64,000 nt of DNA from Galerina marginata (Eukaryota; Basidiomycota; Agaricomycetes; Agaricales; Galerinaceae): the NCBI GenBank assembly GCA_023014335.1, contig JAECYW010000013.1, positions 1,550,001 to 1,614,000 of the forward strand, in the 5' to 3' direction. The notes under the pieces were generated by a model. It searched no databases, was not told the origin of the DNA, and saw nothing but the letters and a program-made list of their open reading frames with translations. Shown in pieces: positions 11,242 to 22,194 of the stretch (position 1 is its first letter; every line of letters starts with the position of its first letter). Both the position numbers and the translations under genes were made by a program.

Positions 11242-11977
11242 ATGGTCCGATTCAAAGTGCGTAAAAAATCCATGTCTTTTATTGCTATTTCTGATTTCGG
11301 GAAGTCTTCAGAACCGTTGGCTTCTCGTTGAATTTATACCTGTGGCGCAAGGACGCGCCCAGCTGGGTAAACCCACCATCGGAAATGGGCCATCGCTTGA
11401 CGGAAAGGCTATATGGGCAGCTTTAAAGCAGAGCGTATTGGCAAACTTCGGTGATTCGGGATGGGGTGCTGTTGGTTTATCTCTGACAGGTATGTTTGAA
11501 GAAATGGCATCACTGGTGGAAGCTAATATCCTCGGGTTTCGTTAGTCAAGTACTTCTCCCCGACGACTAACATATGCATTATACGTGTCGCCCGTGACCA
11601 GCACAATATCGCGTGGGGGGCTCTGACGCTATTGACGTCTATCGACGGTGTGAGATATATCCCGAACGTTGTCCATGTACCAGGTGGATGAATATCTTCC
11701 TTTCGTCTCAAGTGGAAACTTATGGTTTGGATCTTAGGGACTATAAGACACGCACAGCTCTCTGCTATCGCTCACAACCGAGAGGTTATCGCGCGATATA
11801 GAGCATTGACCAAAACGCCAGGTACGGCTTCATATTTATATCTAGACCCAGTTTCTGGTCTAATATCCTTTCGTATGTTTAGTGGACTATGATGAAGAAG
11901 CGTTTCTTGAAGGTAGCCAACGCGAACTGGACAACTCTGAAACAACCAACATCTCCAGTCGAACCTTGCTATCATGA
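11242..11977 (+). CDS. POP5: RNase P/MRP subunit Pop5, copy A
   Basis: Five exons (11242-11256, 11312-11489, 11546-11683, 11738-11821, 11883-11977) encode 169 residues. The start MVRFKNRWLLVEF and the segments VKYFSPTTNICIIRVARD and VHVPGTIRHAQLSAIAHNR are the Pop5 signature. The family is a core protein of ribonuclease P and RNase MRP, which process tRNA 5' ends and pre-rRNA. The first coding exon is only 15 bases. Up to FLEGSQ the protein runs parallel to copy B (25293-26003); the last about 15 residues differ, and the stop TGA (11975-11977) overlaps the ATG of the next F-box gene. The final exon appears to enter sequence that is the 5' leader of that F-box gene. Both copies look able to make protein. 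Confidence 0.9.
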
Positions 11978-13464
11978 GCCAACGCCAACGAAAATCTCGT
12001 CGCCGCCCGGCTAGCAAGCTCGTAAACGAAAGTTCCAAACCCTCGATGGTACCTTCAATCCCTCAGCTCTCCGCTGATGTTCTTTGCTTGATATTCGAGC
12101 ACGCCAGGCCTGATGAAACCGAGGCTGACGGTATGATTTAGGTTACATACATCCTTCTCGTTTTCTTATTTACCACCCTTTACTTGGCCCAAGCTGACAG
12201 CAAAGCACTGTCCCGATACCCATACAACCTCGCCGCAGTCTGCAAAGAATGGCGGGAGGCCCTGTTTCTAAACCCCGCTTTCTCGGTCGCCTCCACCTTT
12301 TACGTCGATTCCATCAACCCAACGCCTCCACACGATGTCATATCTTTCCTGGAGTGGTCAAAACACTTGATGATCACTGTCGAAGTCAAGCGCTCCCCAG
12401 AAGCTGAAGCCGAAGCCGAAAACTCAGCCCGACGCGAAGGAAAACGGACCCGGGCAGTCATCGACGCCCTGAAACCCCACGTCCACCGGTGCTTATCGAT
12501 CACCTTCGACGTCATCCATGGATCGTCTCTGCCCTCGCTCTCTCGCGACTTGTTCGACATCTCGCCGCATCTTCAGGAACTCGTCCTGCGCTGTAAATCT
12601 GACGACGGGCCACCGGCGCGTCTGGAGAGGATTGGCCCTGTGCAAGAGCTCGCTTCTCGACCGAAACCCGTCCGGGTTCTGCTCTCCGGTTATACGATCC
12701 ACGATGCCATCGAGAACATGCCTCAGATCTTCAGGTGTCTCACAGGAACCACATCGCTGGAATTTTGCTGCTTCGATTCCGAAAAATACGGCGAGTCCCC
12801 GACCTACAAAGCGACGGACTTGTTTAATGCGTTTCAATACCCAGAATCGCTTGAGACAGGCACACTACTCAACCTCAATATTCCATACGAGACGCACCCA
12901 AGAGCACGGTATCTTCAACCTCCACAAGCCAAAAAGATCCTGTTGTCGGGTAACAACAATTCAACTATGCGAACGATCTTCAAACACTTCGACTTCCGCG
13001 CGGTCACATCCCTCTCAATCGAACACTGCTCCCTCTCCGGTATTTTCATCATTGGGGGCCCAGGCTCACTTTCCCTCGAAGGTATCACCTCCGACCTCAT
13101 CAAGCCGCTCTCAAACTGGCGAGGCAGCTTCATCTACCTCACAGCCACTGCGACTGCGACCGACACCCTCCTCGATCACCTCACATCCAGCGCTGTGCAG
13201 CACGTCTTCCTGTATGAATGCCCCAACATCTCAGTCGGCGGCCTGCAACAGCTCTGCATGAGGCGCAAGGTATTACCTGGGCTCCCGCAGATCATGACTC
13301 TCTGTGTATGTGGGGCATCGCCATTGACTCCTTATGAGGATGTGAAGGATCTATCGGTTCTGGTTGGGGAGGGATTCACTGGGAAGTCGGGATACTTTGA
13401 GTGGAGGGGTCATACTCTGGGATGCCCTCATGATCACTCTGGAGATTCGCCGAGGTCAATGTAA
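11974..13464 (+). CDS. F-box protein, copy A
   Basis: Starts at ATG 11974, overlapping the POP5-A stop by ATGA. Exon 1 (11974-12130) ends inside the F-box (PQLSADVLCLIFEHARPDE). In copy B the intron ends in TTAG; here the same place reads TTGG, so that acceptor is lost. An AAG seven bases further on (intron 12131-12193) restores the frame and gives 475 residues in two exons (12194-13464 is the second). The C-terminal part has leucine-rich, receptor-like sequence as in copy B. Predicted role: SCF ubiquitin-ligase substrate receptor. If the AAG acceptor is not used, intron retention gives an early stop (TAG inside the intron) and the gene would be a pseudogene. Confidence 0.75.
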
Positions 13465-14129
13465 TATATACTTGGATGACTCCTGCAAGTATGTAGAGCC
13501 TTGCTTCAGTCGTTCGCTGGGACAGTTAATATCGCGTCAACTTTGGAATGGAGGCTTCACAATCACAACCGCGTTAGGTGTTTGGGGCTACCACCACGGA
13601 CCCAGGAGCACAGGGTCATCAATATCTTGCCTGCTACACCTCCCATTTGTAAATTGTATACCATTCTTTGATTCTTTCCGTTTGATTTGACCCCGTCAGA
13701 TTGACATTTCGCTGGCCTGGTAGAAAACTCGGAGCAAAGAGGAGCATTAAAAGATCTACACCGGGAGAGAAAAGGCAAACTCGCGATGGTGGCGTTTGCT
13801 TCATCTGTCTCGAACGACGGTGGGAGTTCGGATTGTCAGGCAGTAATCCAAACGATTATGTGGGCTTGCGCAGCCGAGGCAGCATTGAGGTCACGCTTGC
13901 ACGATCACGCTCATGCCCATATCGGGTTGAGGGACTTCCTTTTTGGGTTGCTTGGGGCTGACGCGCTGACGCCTCAATTGTGGACTCGTTTTTGACACTG
14001 AGAATCGCTCTTTTACTCTTTGAGTCCAATTGTCCCAGATCTACTTTGCACCCACAAACACCTTCGCAAAATCCCCATAACCGTCTACAGCCCTCCCACA
14101 TGTCCAGACCAATAAGTAAAGCAAATAAC
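13465..14129. other. Intergenic; holds dispersed repeat copy 1
   Basis: The first about 25 bases are still similar to the sequence after the stop of F-box copy B. The segment at about 13830-13965 is shared, inverted, with 22685-22850. No gene is supported; a 69-codon ORF at 13786-13995 overlaps the repeat. Confidence 0.45.
13830..13965 (+). repeat. Dispersed repeat, copy 1
   Basis: Stretches such as CTCATGCCCATATCGGGTTG and ACTTCCTTTTTGGG recur with small changes on the minus strand at 22685-22850. Weaker similarity reaches further out on the 5' side (TTCGGATTGTCAGGC here against TTCAGAGTGTCAGGC there). I found no clear terminal inverted repeats or protein, so this may be a relic of a mobile element or a segmental duplication. 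Confidence 0.6.
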
Positions 14130-15482
14130 TTAAATATCTTCTAAGAGATTTCGCTCAGGATTGTCAAAGCCCGTTGCCTGTTCAAAACTCTCTGTCCCCA
14201 AGAGGTAGTTGAGATTTGAATAGACGCGGTCACTGATGACTATGTCACAGCCGAGATTGAAGGGATTCCCTGGTGTAGCGCGACCCATCCAGACTTCTGC
14301 TAACTGCCCTGTCGGCATTTCCTTTGGCTTGCCATCATGGAATGATGGTGTGAAGTACCTGTTGTTGATTTTGTAGCCATAAGTGATTGATAGGCCAATC
14401 ATTGGAAGGTCGGGGAACATCTGTTTGGCCCATAGAAGCAGGTCCAAAAGAACTTTATCTTTGATGAACTCCGCTTTTGCTACAGGATCGGTGACAGGTG
14501 CACCCCGAGAGTCAGTGACACTCATTGTTTCAAGCTGCACACCATAGCCAACCCCAACAGCACCAAAGGAGAGTGCAAACACATTGAGGTGGCCTATGAA
14601 CATTGATAAAATCCAATCTTTGGCAGTGTCCAGCATCGAGTAGTAATCACTGGATTTATCGTGATAATTGGTTAGGCATGTGAGTGTTTCTGGCATTATG
14701 ACAGGGATGAAATTGATGTTCTTCCAGGTGTCATTAGGAGCATGTGACAACACCTTGCATTCCAGGTCATTGAAGTTGCGGATGGTGTATCCATAAAACT
14801 GGAGCGCAGCATTCTGATAAAGCTCTGGAAATCTGCTAAACTGTGCTGCCATCTCAGCAATATCATCATTACGGCAATCAAAGAAGAGTGTTGCGCCAGG
14901 GTTGCGCTCAGTGATCATCCGAAGGAATGGGAAAGCCTCAACAACTTTGGAATGGGTTTCGACAAAATTTGACGACATGGACTGTGGTCCAGGATCACGC
15001 TGGATGAAGTTGGGAAGGGGTTCACCACGGATGGCAAGGTAATCAGCCCAAGCTCCCATTGCATTGGTTTGGCGATCAGCTGTGAGATCATGCTGGATAA
15101 TTGCTGTGCGCTCGGTACTGCTATTGGTATTGATGAAAACAATGTCACACTCAGCAGAGTTGCCGAGGTTGTGCTGAGTGCCAGCTGTGGCAAGCACCAG
15201 TGCATCAGGCGATCCGTCGGGGATGCCAGCAAACAGCAAGTCAATTCCACGATGTGCAATGATTTGTTTATGTTGAGGTGTGCCACGCAATGCTGAAGTC
15301 CAGCTGAGCAGATTAGGCATCCAGTTGTTCATAATAGCCTGTTTTATTGTGACCCCCGGGGGCAAAAGAAGTGGATTTCGTACTCTTGGCCAGTTGCTCT
15401 GTTCAAGTGGAATTGGAGTAATGGCAGGTGGGTATGTGGATGTTGCTGTACATGTGACAGATATGAGGTCAGAGGCAAACAT
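14130..15482 (-). CDS. GDPD-like TIM-barrel phosphodiesterase
   Basis: Uninterrupted frame of 450 residues. IIAHRGIDLLF (AHRG at 76-79), ECDIVFIN (E110, D112) and IIQHDLTADRQTN (H130) match the order and spacing of the glycerophosphodiester phosphodiesterase catalytic set: first histidine-arginine, Glu-x-Asp metal ligands, second histidine. ATLFFDCRN (about 197-205) is the place of the later acidic strand. Family members hydrolyse glycerophosphodiesters or related lipids. No clear signal peptide is seen at this start; an upstream exon cannot be excluded because CTACAG, an acceptor-like string, lies directly before the ATG. It is intronless in a window where most enzyme genes carry many introns, and lies between the two inverted F-box copies. 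Confidence 0.7.
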   Translation of the reverse strand: MFASDLISVTCTATSTYPPAITPIPLEQSNWPRVRNPLLLPPGVTIKQAIMNNWMPNLLSWTSALRGTPQHKQIIAHRGIDLLFAGIPDGSPDALVLATAGTQHNLGNSAECDIVFINTNSSTERTAIIQHDLTADRQTNAMGAWADYLAIRGEPLPNFIQRDPGPQSMSSNFVETHSKVVEAFPFLRMITERNPGATLFFDCRNDDIAEMAAQFSRFPELYQNAALQFYGYTIRNFNDLECKVLSHAPNDTWKNINFIPVIMPETLTCLTNYHDKSSDYYSMLDTAKDWILSMFIGHLNVFALSFGAVGVGYGVQLETMSVTDSRGAPVTDPVAKAEFIKDKVLLDLLLWAKQMFPDLPMIGLSITYGYKINNRYFTPSFHDGKPKEMPTGQLAEVWMGRATPGNPFNLGCDIVISDRVYSNLNYLLGTESFEQATGFDNPERNLLEDI

Positions 15483-16541
15483 CTGTAGAGTAAAATGCAG
15501 GACACACCCATCTCGTCTTGATTGATCTAGCGTGAAATTAAGGTAGCTGAAGTATCGTGACAGTTGCCTTGTAAGCTAGAAATTTTATATCAACCCTGGG
15601 CATGATGTTATATATCTATACAGCTAATAGCCTTGGGTAACTTCCCCACCTGGGACCCCCACCCAAAACAAAGCCCTAAACGCTGCCAGGGTAGGGGGAA
15701 AATATTATTGATGGTGTCAAAACATGTCAATGATGCAGGAGACCGTGCCCCAGGTTGCCCGAGCATATTTTAGGATTGTGCTCATTGTAGCGGGCAGATT
15801 TTGGCTACTGTCCAAAGCGTGTAAACGCCATGCCCGAGGCTATTCGAGCTCTATTCAGGGTCCCGCTCGACGTAGGGTGCGTATTTTGATGCGAAAAAAA
15901 AATTATTAGAATAATACTACCATTAGCTACACATTGGCGCCTATTGCGCGCCTGACGGGGGGCGGGAAGGGATGGTTTGGAGGGTGGTTTTGTATGGCAT
16001 TCCCAGAATAGTCGCACAACGTGCGCTTGTTCGGAGTTGACTATTTTTAGATCGAATGATGCATTGCCTTCATTTGGCGCTTTGCGCTTCGTTCGAGCAG
16101 GATTTCTTGTAAATTTATACTTCTGTCAATGCGAGCACGGCTAATTTTTATTGCGAAATTCAGACGGGAATGAAATGGATGCGCGCTCGAATGTCTGGAT
16201 GTAAAGTAGATTTACCCATCACTCTCTCTTTTTTGTCCGCTATTTCGCCCTCAATTTGTCTGTCCCCTCATTTTTTAATATCTAATTAGACAGAATGTCC
16301 TCAAAAATAGGCACATAATTAGATAGTTTGGTTTGAAATAATGCATTGGAAGATGCTATTCAGGTACACCATGAGCACTAACAATACTATCAACGTTTCG
16401 CACCTCGTATGTTCCAGATATCGTAAAACTATACCACAGGACTGGCGAGGACTCCATCGCAATGATAAAGCAAGCAATCCCAGCGAACGACCGAAGCAAG
16501 GATCAACACGCTTGCATTAGATGGGGAGTCATTCATGTATA
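15483..16541. other. Intergenic between the GDPD-like gene and F-box copy B
   Basis: Contains the GDPD-like promoter, a poly-A run near 15892-15901 and AT-rich sequence. No gene is supported. Confidence 0.45.
15583..15589 (-). promoter_or_regulatory. TATA box of the GDPD-like gene
   Basis: Minus-strand TATAAAA about 100 bases before the ATG at 15482, which supports that start. Confidence 0.5.
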
Positions 16542-18029
16542 TTACATTGGCCTGAGCGAATCTCCAAACGAGTCGGGGCTTTCCAGAATGGGACTCTTCC
16601 ACTCAAAAAAGCCAGTCTTCCTGGTAAGATCCTCCCCGACCAGAGCCACCAAATACTCCACATCCTCCTGATCGATCTCCGGCGCTCTCCCACTCACAGA
16701 GAGAGACATGATCGGCACGAACCCGGGGCGCTTCCGCATCATGCAGAGCCGCTGCAGGCCGTTGACCGAGACATTGGGGCAATCATGCAGGTAGACGTGC
16801 TGCACGGCGCTGGATCCGACTTGGGCGATAAAGAGGTCAAGGAGGGTGTCGGTGGCAGTCGGTGCGTCTTTAAGCTGGATGAGGCTGCCTCGCCAGGATG
16901 AGAGCGGCTTGACGAGGTCGGAGGTGATGCCTTCGAGAAAGAGTTTGCGTGGGCCTGTGATGGATATGTTGGAAATGGGGCAGTGCTCAATTAAGAGGGT
17001 CTCGACGGCGCGAAAATCGAGGTGCTCGAAGATTGTCCTTATAGTAGAATTATTGTGATCTGACAACAAAATATTTTTGGCTCTCGGGAGAGGAAGGGGC
17101 CATCCTTTTGGACCTGTTTCATACGGAATATTGAGAGTGTGTAGTGTGCCTAACTCAAGCGCTTCCGGGTATTTAAATGCATTAAACAAGTCCGTCGCTT
17201 TGGAGGTCGGCCACTTGGTGTATTCATCGGAATCGAAGCAGCAAAATACCAGCGCTTGGGCTTTTGTGAGACACTTGAAGATCTGAGGCACGTTCTCGAC
17301 AATATCGTGGATGGCATGGCCGGAGAGCAGAAACTGGAGGAGATTCGGTTGAGAGGCGAGCTCTTGGACGGGGCCGGTCTTCTCGAGATCCGCCGGTGGG
17401 CCGTCATCGAATTTGCAGCGCAGGACGAGCCCTAGTAGGTGTGGCGAGATGTTGAACAGGTCGCGAGAGATGGAGGGCAGAGAAGATCCATAAATGACGT
17501 CGAAAGTGATCAACAAGCACCGGTGGACATGGGGTTTCAGGGCGTCAATGACTGCCCGGCTCCGTTCGCCCTCGTGCGGGTCCGAGTTGGTAACTTCGGC
17601 TTCTGGGGATCGTTTGACTTCGACGGTGATCTTCATGTCTCTGGACCACTCCAGGAAAGACCTGACGTCGTGCAGAGGCGTTGGGTTGATGGAATCGACG
17701 TAGAAGATGGGGGTGACCCAGTACCCGGGGCTTAAAGACAGGACCTCCCGCCATTGTTTGCACACTGCGGCAAGGTTGTATGGGAATCGGGACAGTGCTT
17801 TGCTGTCAGCTTGATCTAAGTAACGGGGATATAAATAAGAAAATGAGCAGCAGGATGCATGTAAACTGAGCATACCGCCCGCCTCGCTTTCATCAGGTCT
17901 GGCGTGCTCGAAGATCAAGCCAAGAACGTCGGCGGAGAGCTGAGGGGTTGAAGGTGCGGTCGAGGGTTTGGAATTTTCGTCTACAAGCTTGCTAGACAGG
18001 CGACGAGATTTTCGTTGCGAATAGCTCAT
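16542..18029 (-). CDS. F-box protein, copy B
   Basis: Two exons (17876-18029 and 16542-17815) joined by a 60-base intron with GTATGC donor and TTAG acceptor give 475 residues, the same total length as copy A. The F-box is PQLSADVLGLIFEHARPDE, then LAAVCKQWREVL. The ATG at 18027-18029 fits copy A; the longer frame starting at 18038 uses TTG and is not a real start. Reading through the intron stays open, so an unspliced product is also possible. Sequence similarity to copy A covers about 40 bases before the ATG and about 25 after the stop, so the duplicated unit is little more than the coding region. Predicted SCF substrate receptor. Confidence 0.85.
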   Translation of the reverse strand: MSYSQRKSRRLSSKLVDENSKPSTAPSTPQLSADVLGLIFEHARPDESEAGGMLSLHASCCSFSYLYPRYLDQADSKALSRFPYNLAAVCKQWREVLSLSPGYWVTPIFYVDSINPTPLHDVRSFLEWSRDMKITVEVKRSPEAEVTNSDPHEGERSRAVIDALKPHVHRCLLITFDVIYGSSLPSISRDLFNISPHLLGLVLRCKFDDGPPADLEKTGPVQELASQPNLLQFLLSGHAIHDIVENVPQIFKCLTKAQALVFCCFDSDEYTKWPTSKATDLFNAFKYPEALELGTLHTLNIPYETGPKGWPLPLPRAKNILLSDHNNSTIRTIFEHLDFRAVETLLIEHCPISNISITGPRKLFLEGITSDLVKPLSSWRGSLIQLKDAPTATDTLLDLFIAQVGSSAVQHVYLHDCPNVSVNGLQRLCMMRKRPGFVPIMSLSVSGRAPEIDQEDVEYLVALVGEDLTRKTGFFEWKSPILESPDSFGDSLRPM

Positions 18030-18684
18030 TATAAGCAATCAAAGCGAGAGATGTTGTTGGTTGACTTTTTACAGGAAAGAGAAACCAAGATCCAGTTATA
18101 AAGGGAGGAGTTGTGGAACCGATGACGAAATTTGAGACTGTTCCATAGGTCGATCTTATCGAGTCCTACTTGTAGCATAACGATTTTGCCTCTTGCATAT
18201 TGGTTCTATGAGTTCAATTGCCAATGATAATCATAGCCACTAGGCGCCGATTTTGGCGTTTTCTATAACTAGAAACATTGAGAAGTGAATTTCACGAAAT
18301 TTCAAGGATATTGCCCATACCTTGAGCTTATATCAAAGAGGTCTTGAGGTTGATGCAACGGTGATGGTGGAGGTGTGAAAGTAAGACTCTTCGCCGCCGT
18401 CGTGATGCTTGTTCGTGTTTATTCAAGCGACGACGAACAACGCCAAAATTTTCTTTTCGCATACAACCAGCACTCCTCGCAAACCCCTAATACCAGCTTA
18501 TTCTCGAAATTCGGCTTGGATCCGGAGGGATAGCGTTGCAGTTGACCGTGATTTTTTGATTGACAGCAGAACATTGGCAGACGTGTCCTAAAGCAGTCAA
18601 CCAGTGGCCAGCAGGTCAAAGAGAGGCATCTCAGAGGGTCCAAGCAGCCCATTTCCTCTCTTTCTTCTTGACTTTACCTCTGCA
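18030..18684. other. Divergent promoter region
   Basis: Lies between F-box copy B (-) and the membrane metalloprotease (+). Nothing beyond promoter sequence is recognised. Confidence 0.4.
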
Positions 18685-21600
18685 ATGCCCTCTGGTAGTC
18701 GTTGGGGCCCATGGCGCTCGCTGTTGGCGTTGGCGCCTGTCCTTATTGGAGGTCCTATGTTGGCATATTACCAACACTTCAGTGAGTTTTTTTCTAGTAT
18801 TTTATTTTATTTTATTCTGAGTTTGTTGGGCCCAGGGCTACCGGAACCTCTGTCAGCGCTGTGAGGATACCTTTGCGGACCATTTATCCCGCGTTCAATG
18901 TACTGACACGAAATCAGCACGAACCCGGACACGAAACTCCCTCAGATATCGGAAGAGCGCATCCTCGGCGTGGCTAAACACCTCTCGGAAGAGATTGGCT
19001 ATCGGACAGTCGGGACGTACGAGCACGCCTTGGCCGATACCTGGATGGTGCAAGCTGCAGAACAGGTCAAGCAGAACTGCGAGCGGATCGTCGCGCGGAC
19101 GGGGCGGAAGCTCGAGTGCGAGGTGTGGCGGCAGGAAGGCAGTGGGAATCACCGGTACGCCAGCTTGTTGTTGACCCGGCACTCAAGCTGACGCGTATTT
19201 TATTGCAGGTTTGACATGATGGGAAAGCGGCTGTACAAAACCTACGTGAATCTGAGCAATATCGTCGTTCGCATCTCGGACGGCACGCCTGAAGGGAAGG
19301 AACACGCTGTTCTTGTCAATGCTCATTTAGATAGCACTCTGCCGAGTCCGGGTGCTGCTGACGACGCGTTACCTGTTGGTGTTATGCTGGATTGCATGCG
19401 AGTGCTCATCGAGACTCCTGAGTGGTCTCCAAAGCACGCCATCATCTTTTGTTCGTCCTCTTTCCCCGTAAAATTGAATTTTATAACTCATACTCCGTGA
19501 CAGTATTCAACCACGCAGAAGAATCCCTACAGGATGGTTCCCACTTATTTTCCACTCAACACCCTATTTCTCCAACGTCTGTTATTTCCAACTTCTCGCA
19601 TGATCCTCCTCTGACGCATTTTTTCAATTAGAGTTCGTGCGGTCGTCAACCTTGAGGGTATGCCAAATATTTTCTCTCCGTTATCCCTTCCTTCTGACCG
19701 TCAGTCCAACAGCTGCTGGCACAACTGGTCGAGAAATTCTGTTCCAAGCCACATCAGAGCAAATGATCGAGGCGTACTCCCATGTACCGAGGTGATTACC
19801 GTGACCTTCATATACTGGAACGCGACTAAGATGTGCTACAGACCTTACGGTACCATCTTCGCCAACGACATCTTCAGCTCCGGCATCATTCTTTCAGAGT
19901 ATGTACCATTCGATCTCGTAGAAATGTGTTCTCTAAACTCTCCTGCAGCACGGATTTCCGCCAATTCGAACAATATCTCAACGTTACTGGGCTCGACGTG
20001 ATTACTGTGGCTAGCTTTATATTTTTGTCGGTTTCTCATTGTTCTGATAGATGGCAATCGTTGGAAACAGCTACCTTTACCATATGCGTAAAGTACGTCC
20101 CATTCCCGAAGAGATGTTGAAGTGTGATCTGACGACCCCCCATTGTAGGATCTCGTCGAGAATATCGAGCCTGGCGTCGCACAGGTTTGTTGCTTGCTAT
20201 ACCTTTACCCACCACACAAGTTAAACATAACCATGCCTATAGCACATGGCCGAAAACACTCTCGCCCTCCTCCGCCACCTCTCCTCCTCAGAATCACCCA
20301 TCTCCTCTCTCACAGAGGGCTACACCCGCCCCACCACCGTCTTCTTCGCACATGTCGGGCGCACCTTCTTCATGTACTCCTTCACCACCGCCAAGGTCAT
20401 GTACACCACCCTCCTTCTGGCCTCCGTCGCACTCGTTCGGTTGACCTTCGTCGATCCTGCACCCGCGCTGAAGAAGGGCCATGGCTTTTGGCGGGAGCAA
20501 GGGAAGGGTGCTGTGGCTGTCTCTGCTGGAGTGCTTGGGACGATGGTTGTGCCGAATGTGGTGGCGGCTGTTATGCGACATGTGTTGAACAAGGGTATGA
20601 GCTGGTTCAAGAGCCCGTTGGCGCCGCTTGGGCTTTACGGGCCTGCTGCTTTGTTAGGTAATTTTTTTTTTGCTTTCCTCGTTAAATCCCATCTGCTGCT
20701 TTGCTGACTTCGTTACTAGGTGCCATGATCTCCCAATACCTCGTCGGAGAGGTCCACGAGCAGTCCGTCTTCACTGCCCTGCTGCTCCTCCAGTCCACTC
20801 TCGCCCTCGGGGTGCAACTGGCAGGCGTCGGCTCTGCAGCGATATTCTTCCTCACTGCGCTGCCTCTCTTCGCCGTTCTCGCGTTGAACCCCTTGTTCGC
20901 GGGCTCGAATCGCCGGATATCGCTGTGGACGTATGGGCTGGGGCAGTTGTTGCCTTCTCTGTCGGGCACGATGCTCCTGCTCGGCGTCGTTGATGTCTTC
21001 GTCCCACTAGTAAGTTTGCTTTCCTTTTGGACCCAACCTTCTCGTTGTTTAGACGCTGATTGTGTTTCGTGGAACAGACAGGCCGGATCGGTGCAGAGGC
21101 ACCCGCTGACAACATCGTGGCGATCATCACAGCCAGCCTCGGCGCCATCTCGTTCCCGCTCGTTTTGCCCTTCGCCCACAGGTTCGGACGCGCCAGGCTG
21201 CTGAGAGGCATCGTCCTCCTGAGCGTGGCGATGACGGGGCTGGTAGCGTTTTACGCGACGATGGAGCCTTTCGATGAAATGCATCAGAAAAGGCTGTTCA
21301 TTCTGCACTCTGAGAACGTGGGTGTGCTGCGCACTTTTTGTTGGTATAGGAAAATTGTAACTGTTTCTTACTTATAGATTACAACGGGCGAGCACCATAT
21401 GCACATCGCCGCTGCGGACGGTGCACCTGGTTTCGAGCTGCTCGTTGGGAACATCGTCAACGAGTTCGGTGCGCTGGACTATGAGCCAGCGCCGGTCATC
21501 ATGGACGGCTACAACAGTGATTGGGATACGTTGTACCCTTTCTCCTCAGTACGTTGTCGTCCTTGGTATGATTGTATTCTATCCTTTGCTTAACATGGTT

Positions 21601-22194
21601 GTGCTCGTAGTTTTTGACACCCTATAAGGTGCCTTTGGTGATCCGCCCCGACTACGTCTCGCCTTGGGTGAACGAACAGCGATTTGTCGTGACCAGTGTC
21701 AATCACGACACAAACCTCTTACCAGGAACGAGGAATCTTACGGTGCACGTCTCGCATCCTGGGCTCATCTGGACGGGTATGTTGTCATTTTGAATGTTAC
21801 CACCGTCGTTCTGTATATAGCATCGACGCTGATTTATCGTCTCCTCACAGTGATCGCATTCGACGCCCACGTCCTCAAGTGGTCTCTGGACAACAACCCC
21901 CCAGACGAGCATGTGCGGCACCACATCAAGGAAGCCTCGTTCTATGGCACGAACACCTATTCCTTCGATATGGTCGTTAAAGTACCTCCTGGCACGCCTG
22001 AAGATGGCGGGATCCTCGTCAACTTCGCCGGCCTGCAGGAGAAGGGCATCTGGCCCGCGAAGAAGGCCGTGAAGGCCCAAGGCGGCGCGTCGATGCTTCT
22101 CTTCGAGGACCTCGACGCGTGGTTGGAGACGAAGACCGGGGGGAAGGTGGACGCGCTGCTAATGGGGTGCGTTGCGGGGGTTGCTCGTATTTGA
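18685..22194 (+). CDS. PFF1: Membrane-bound M28 metalloprotease (ERMP1/Fxna type; PFF1-like)
   Basis: Seventeen exons join in frame to 862 residues: 18685-18781, 18836-18860, 18918-19154, 19209-19450, 19504-19576, 19632-19657, 19713-19791, 19842-19898, 19949-19997, 20051-20092, 20149-20184, 20243-20657, 20720-21009, 21078-21317, 21378-21548, 21611-21776, 21851-22194. One N-terminal membrane segment precedes a lumenal M28 peptidase domain with VNAHLDST (H159, D161), GAADDA (D171) and NHAEES (E206, E207), the two-zinc ligand set. About eight more membrane segments follow (residues ~330-640), then a C-terminal lumenal domain. This is the layout of ERMP1/Fxna in animals and the vacuolar membrane protease of fungi. 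Its substrates are not known from sequence. Confidence 0.92.

Noticed and set aside
12518..13261. 247-codon ORF inside F-box copy A in another frame
   Set aside because: Shadow frame, rich in Ser/Arg/Thr, without conserved blocks.
12184..13464. F-box copy A starting at 12184
   Set aside because: That frame begins with TTG inside the former intron; the homologous ATG is at 11974.
15590..16020. Possible transposon ends around the GDPD-like gene
   Set aside because: I could not find matching terminal inverted repeats or target-site duplications.
16542..18038. Longer form of F-box copy B from 18038
   Set aside because: The first codon is TTG; the ATG at 18029 matches copy A.
20682..21308. 208-codon minus-strand ORF over the metalloprotease
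   Set aside because: Antisense shadow of supported exons coding for membrane segments.
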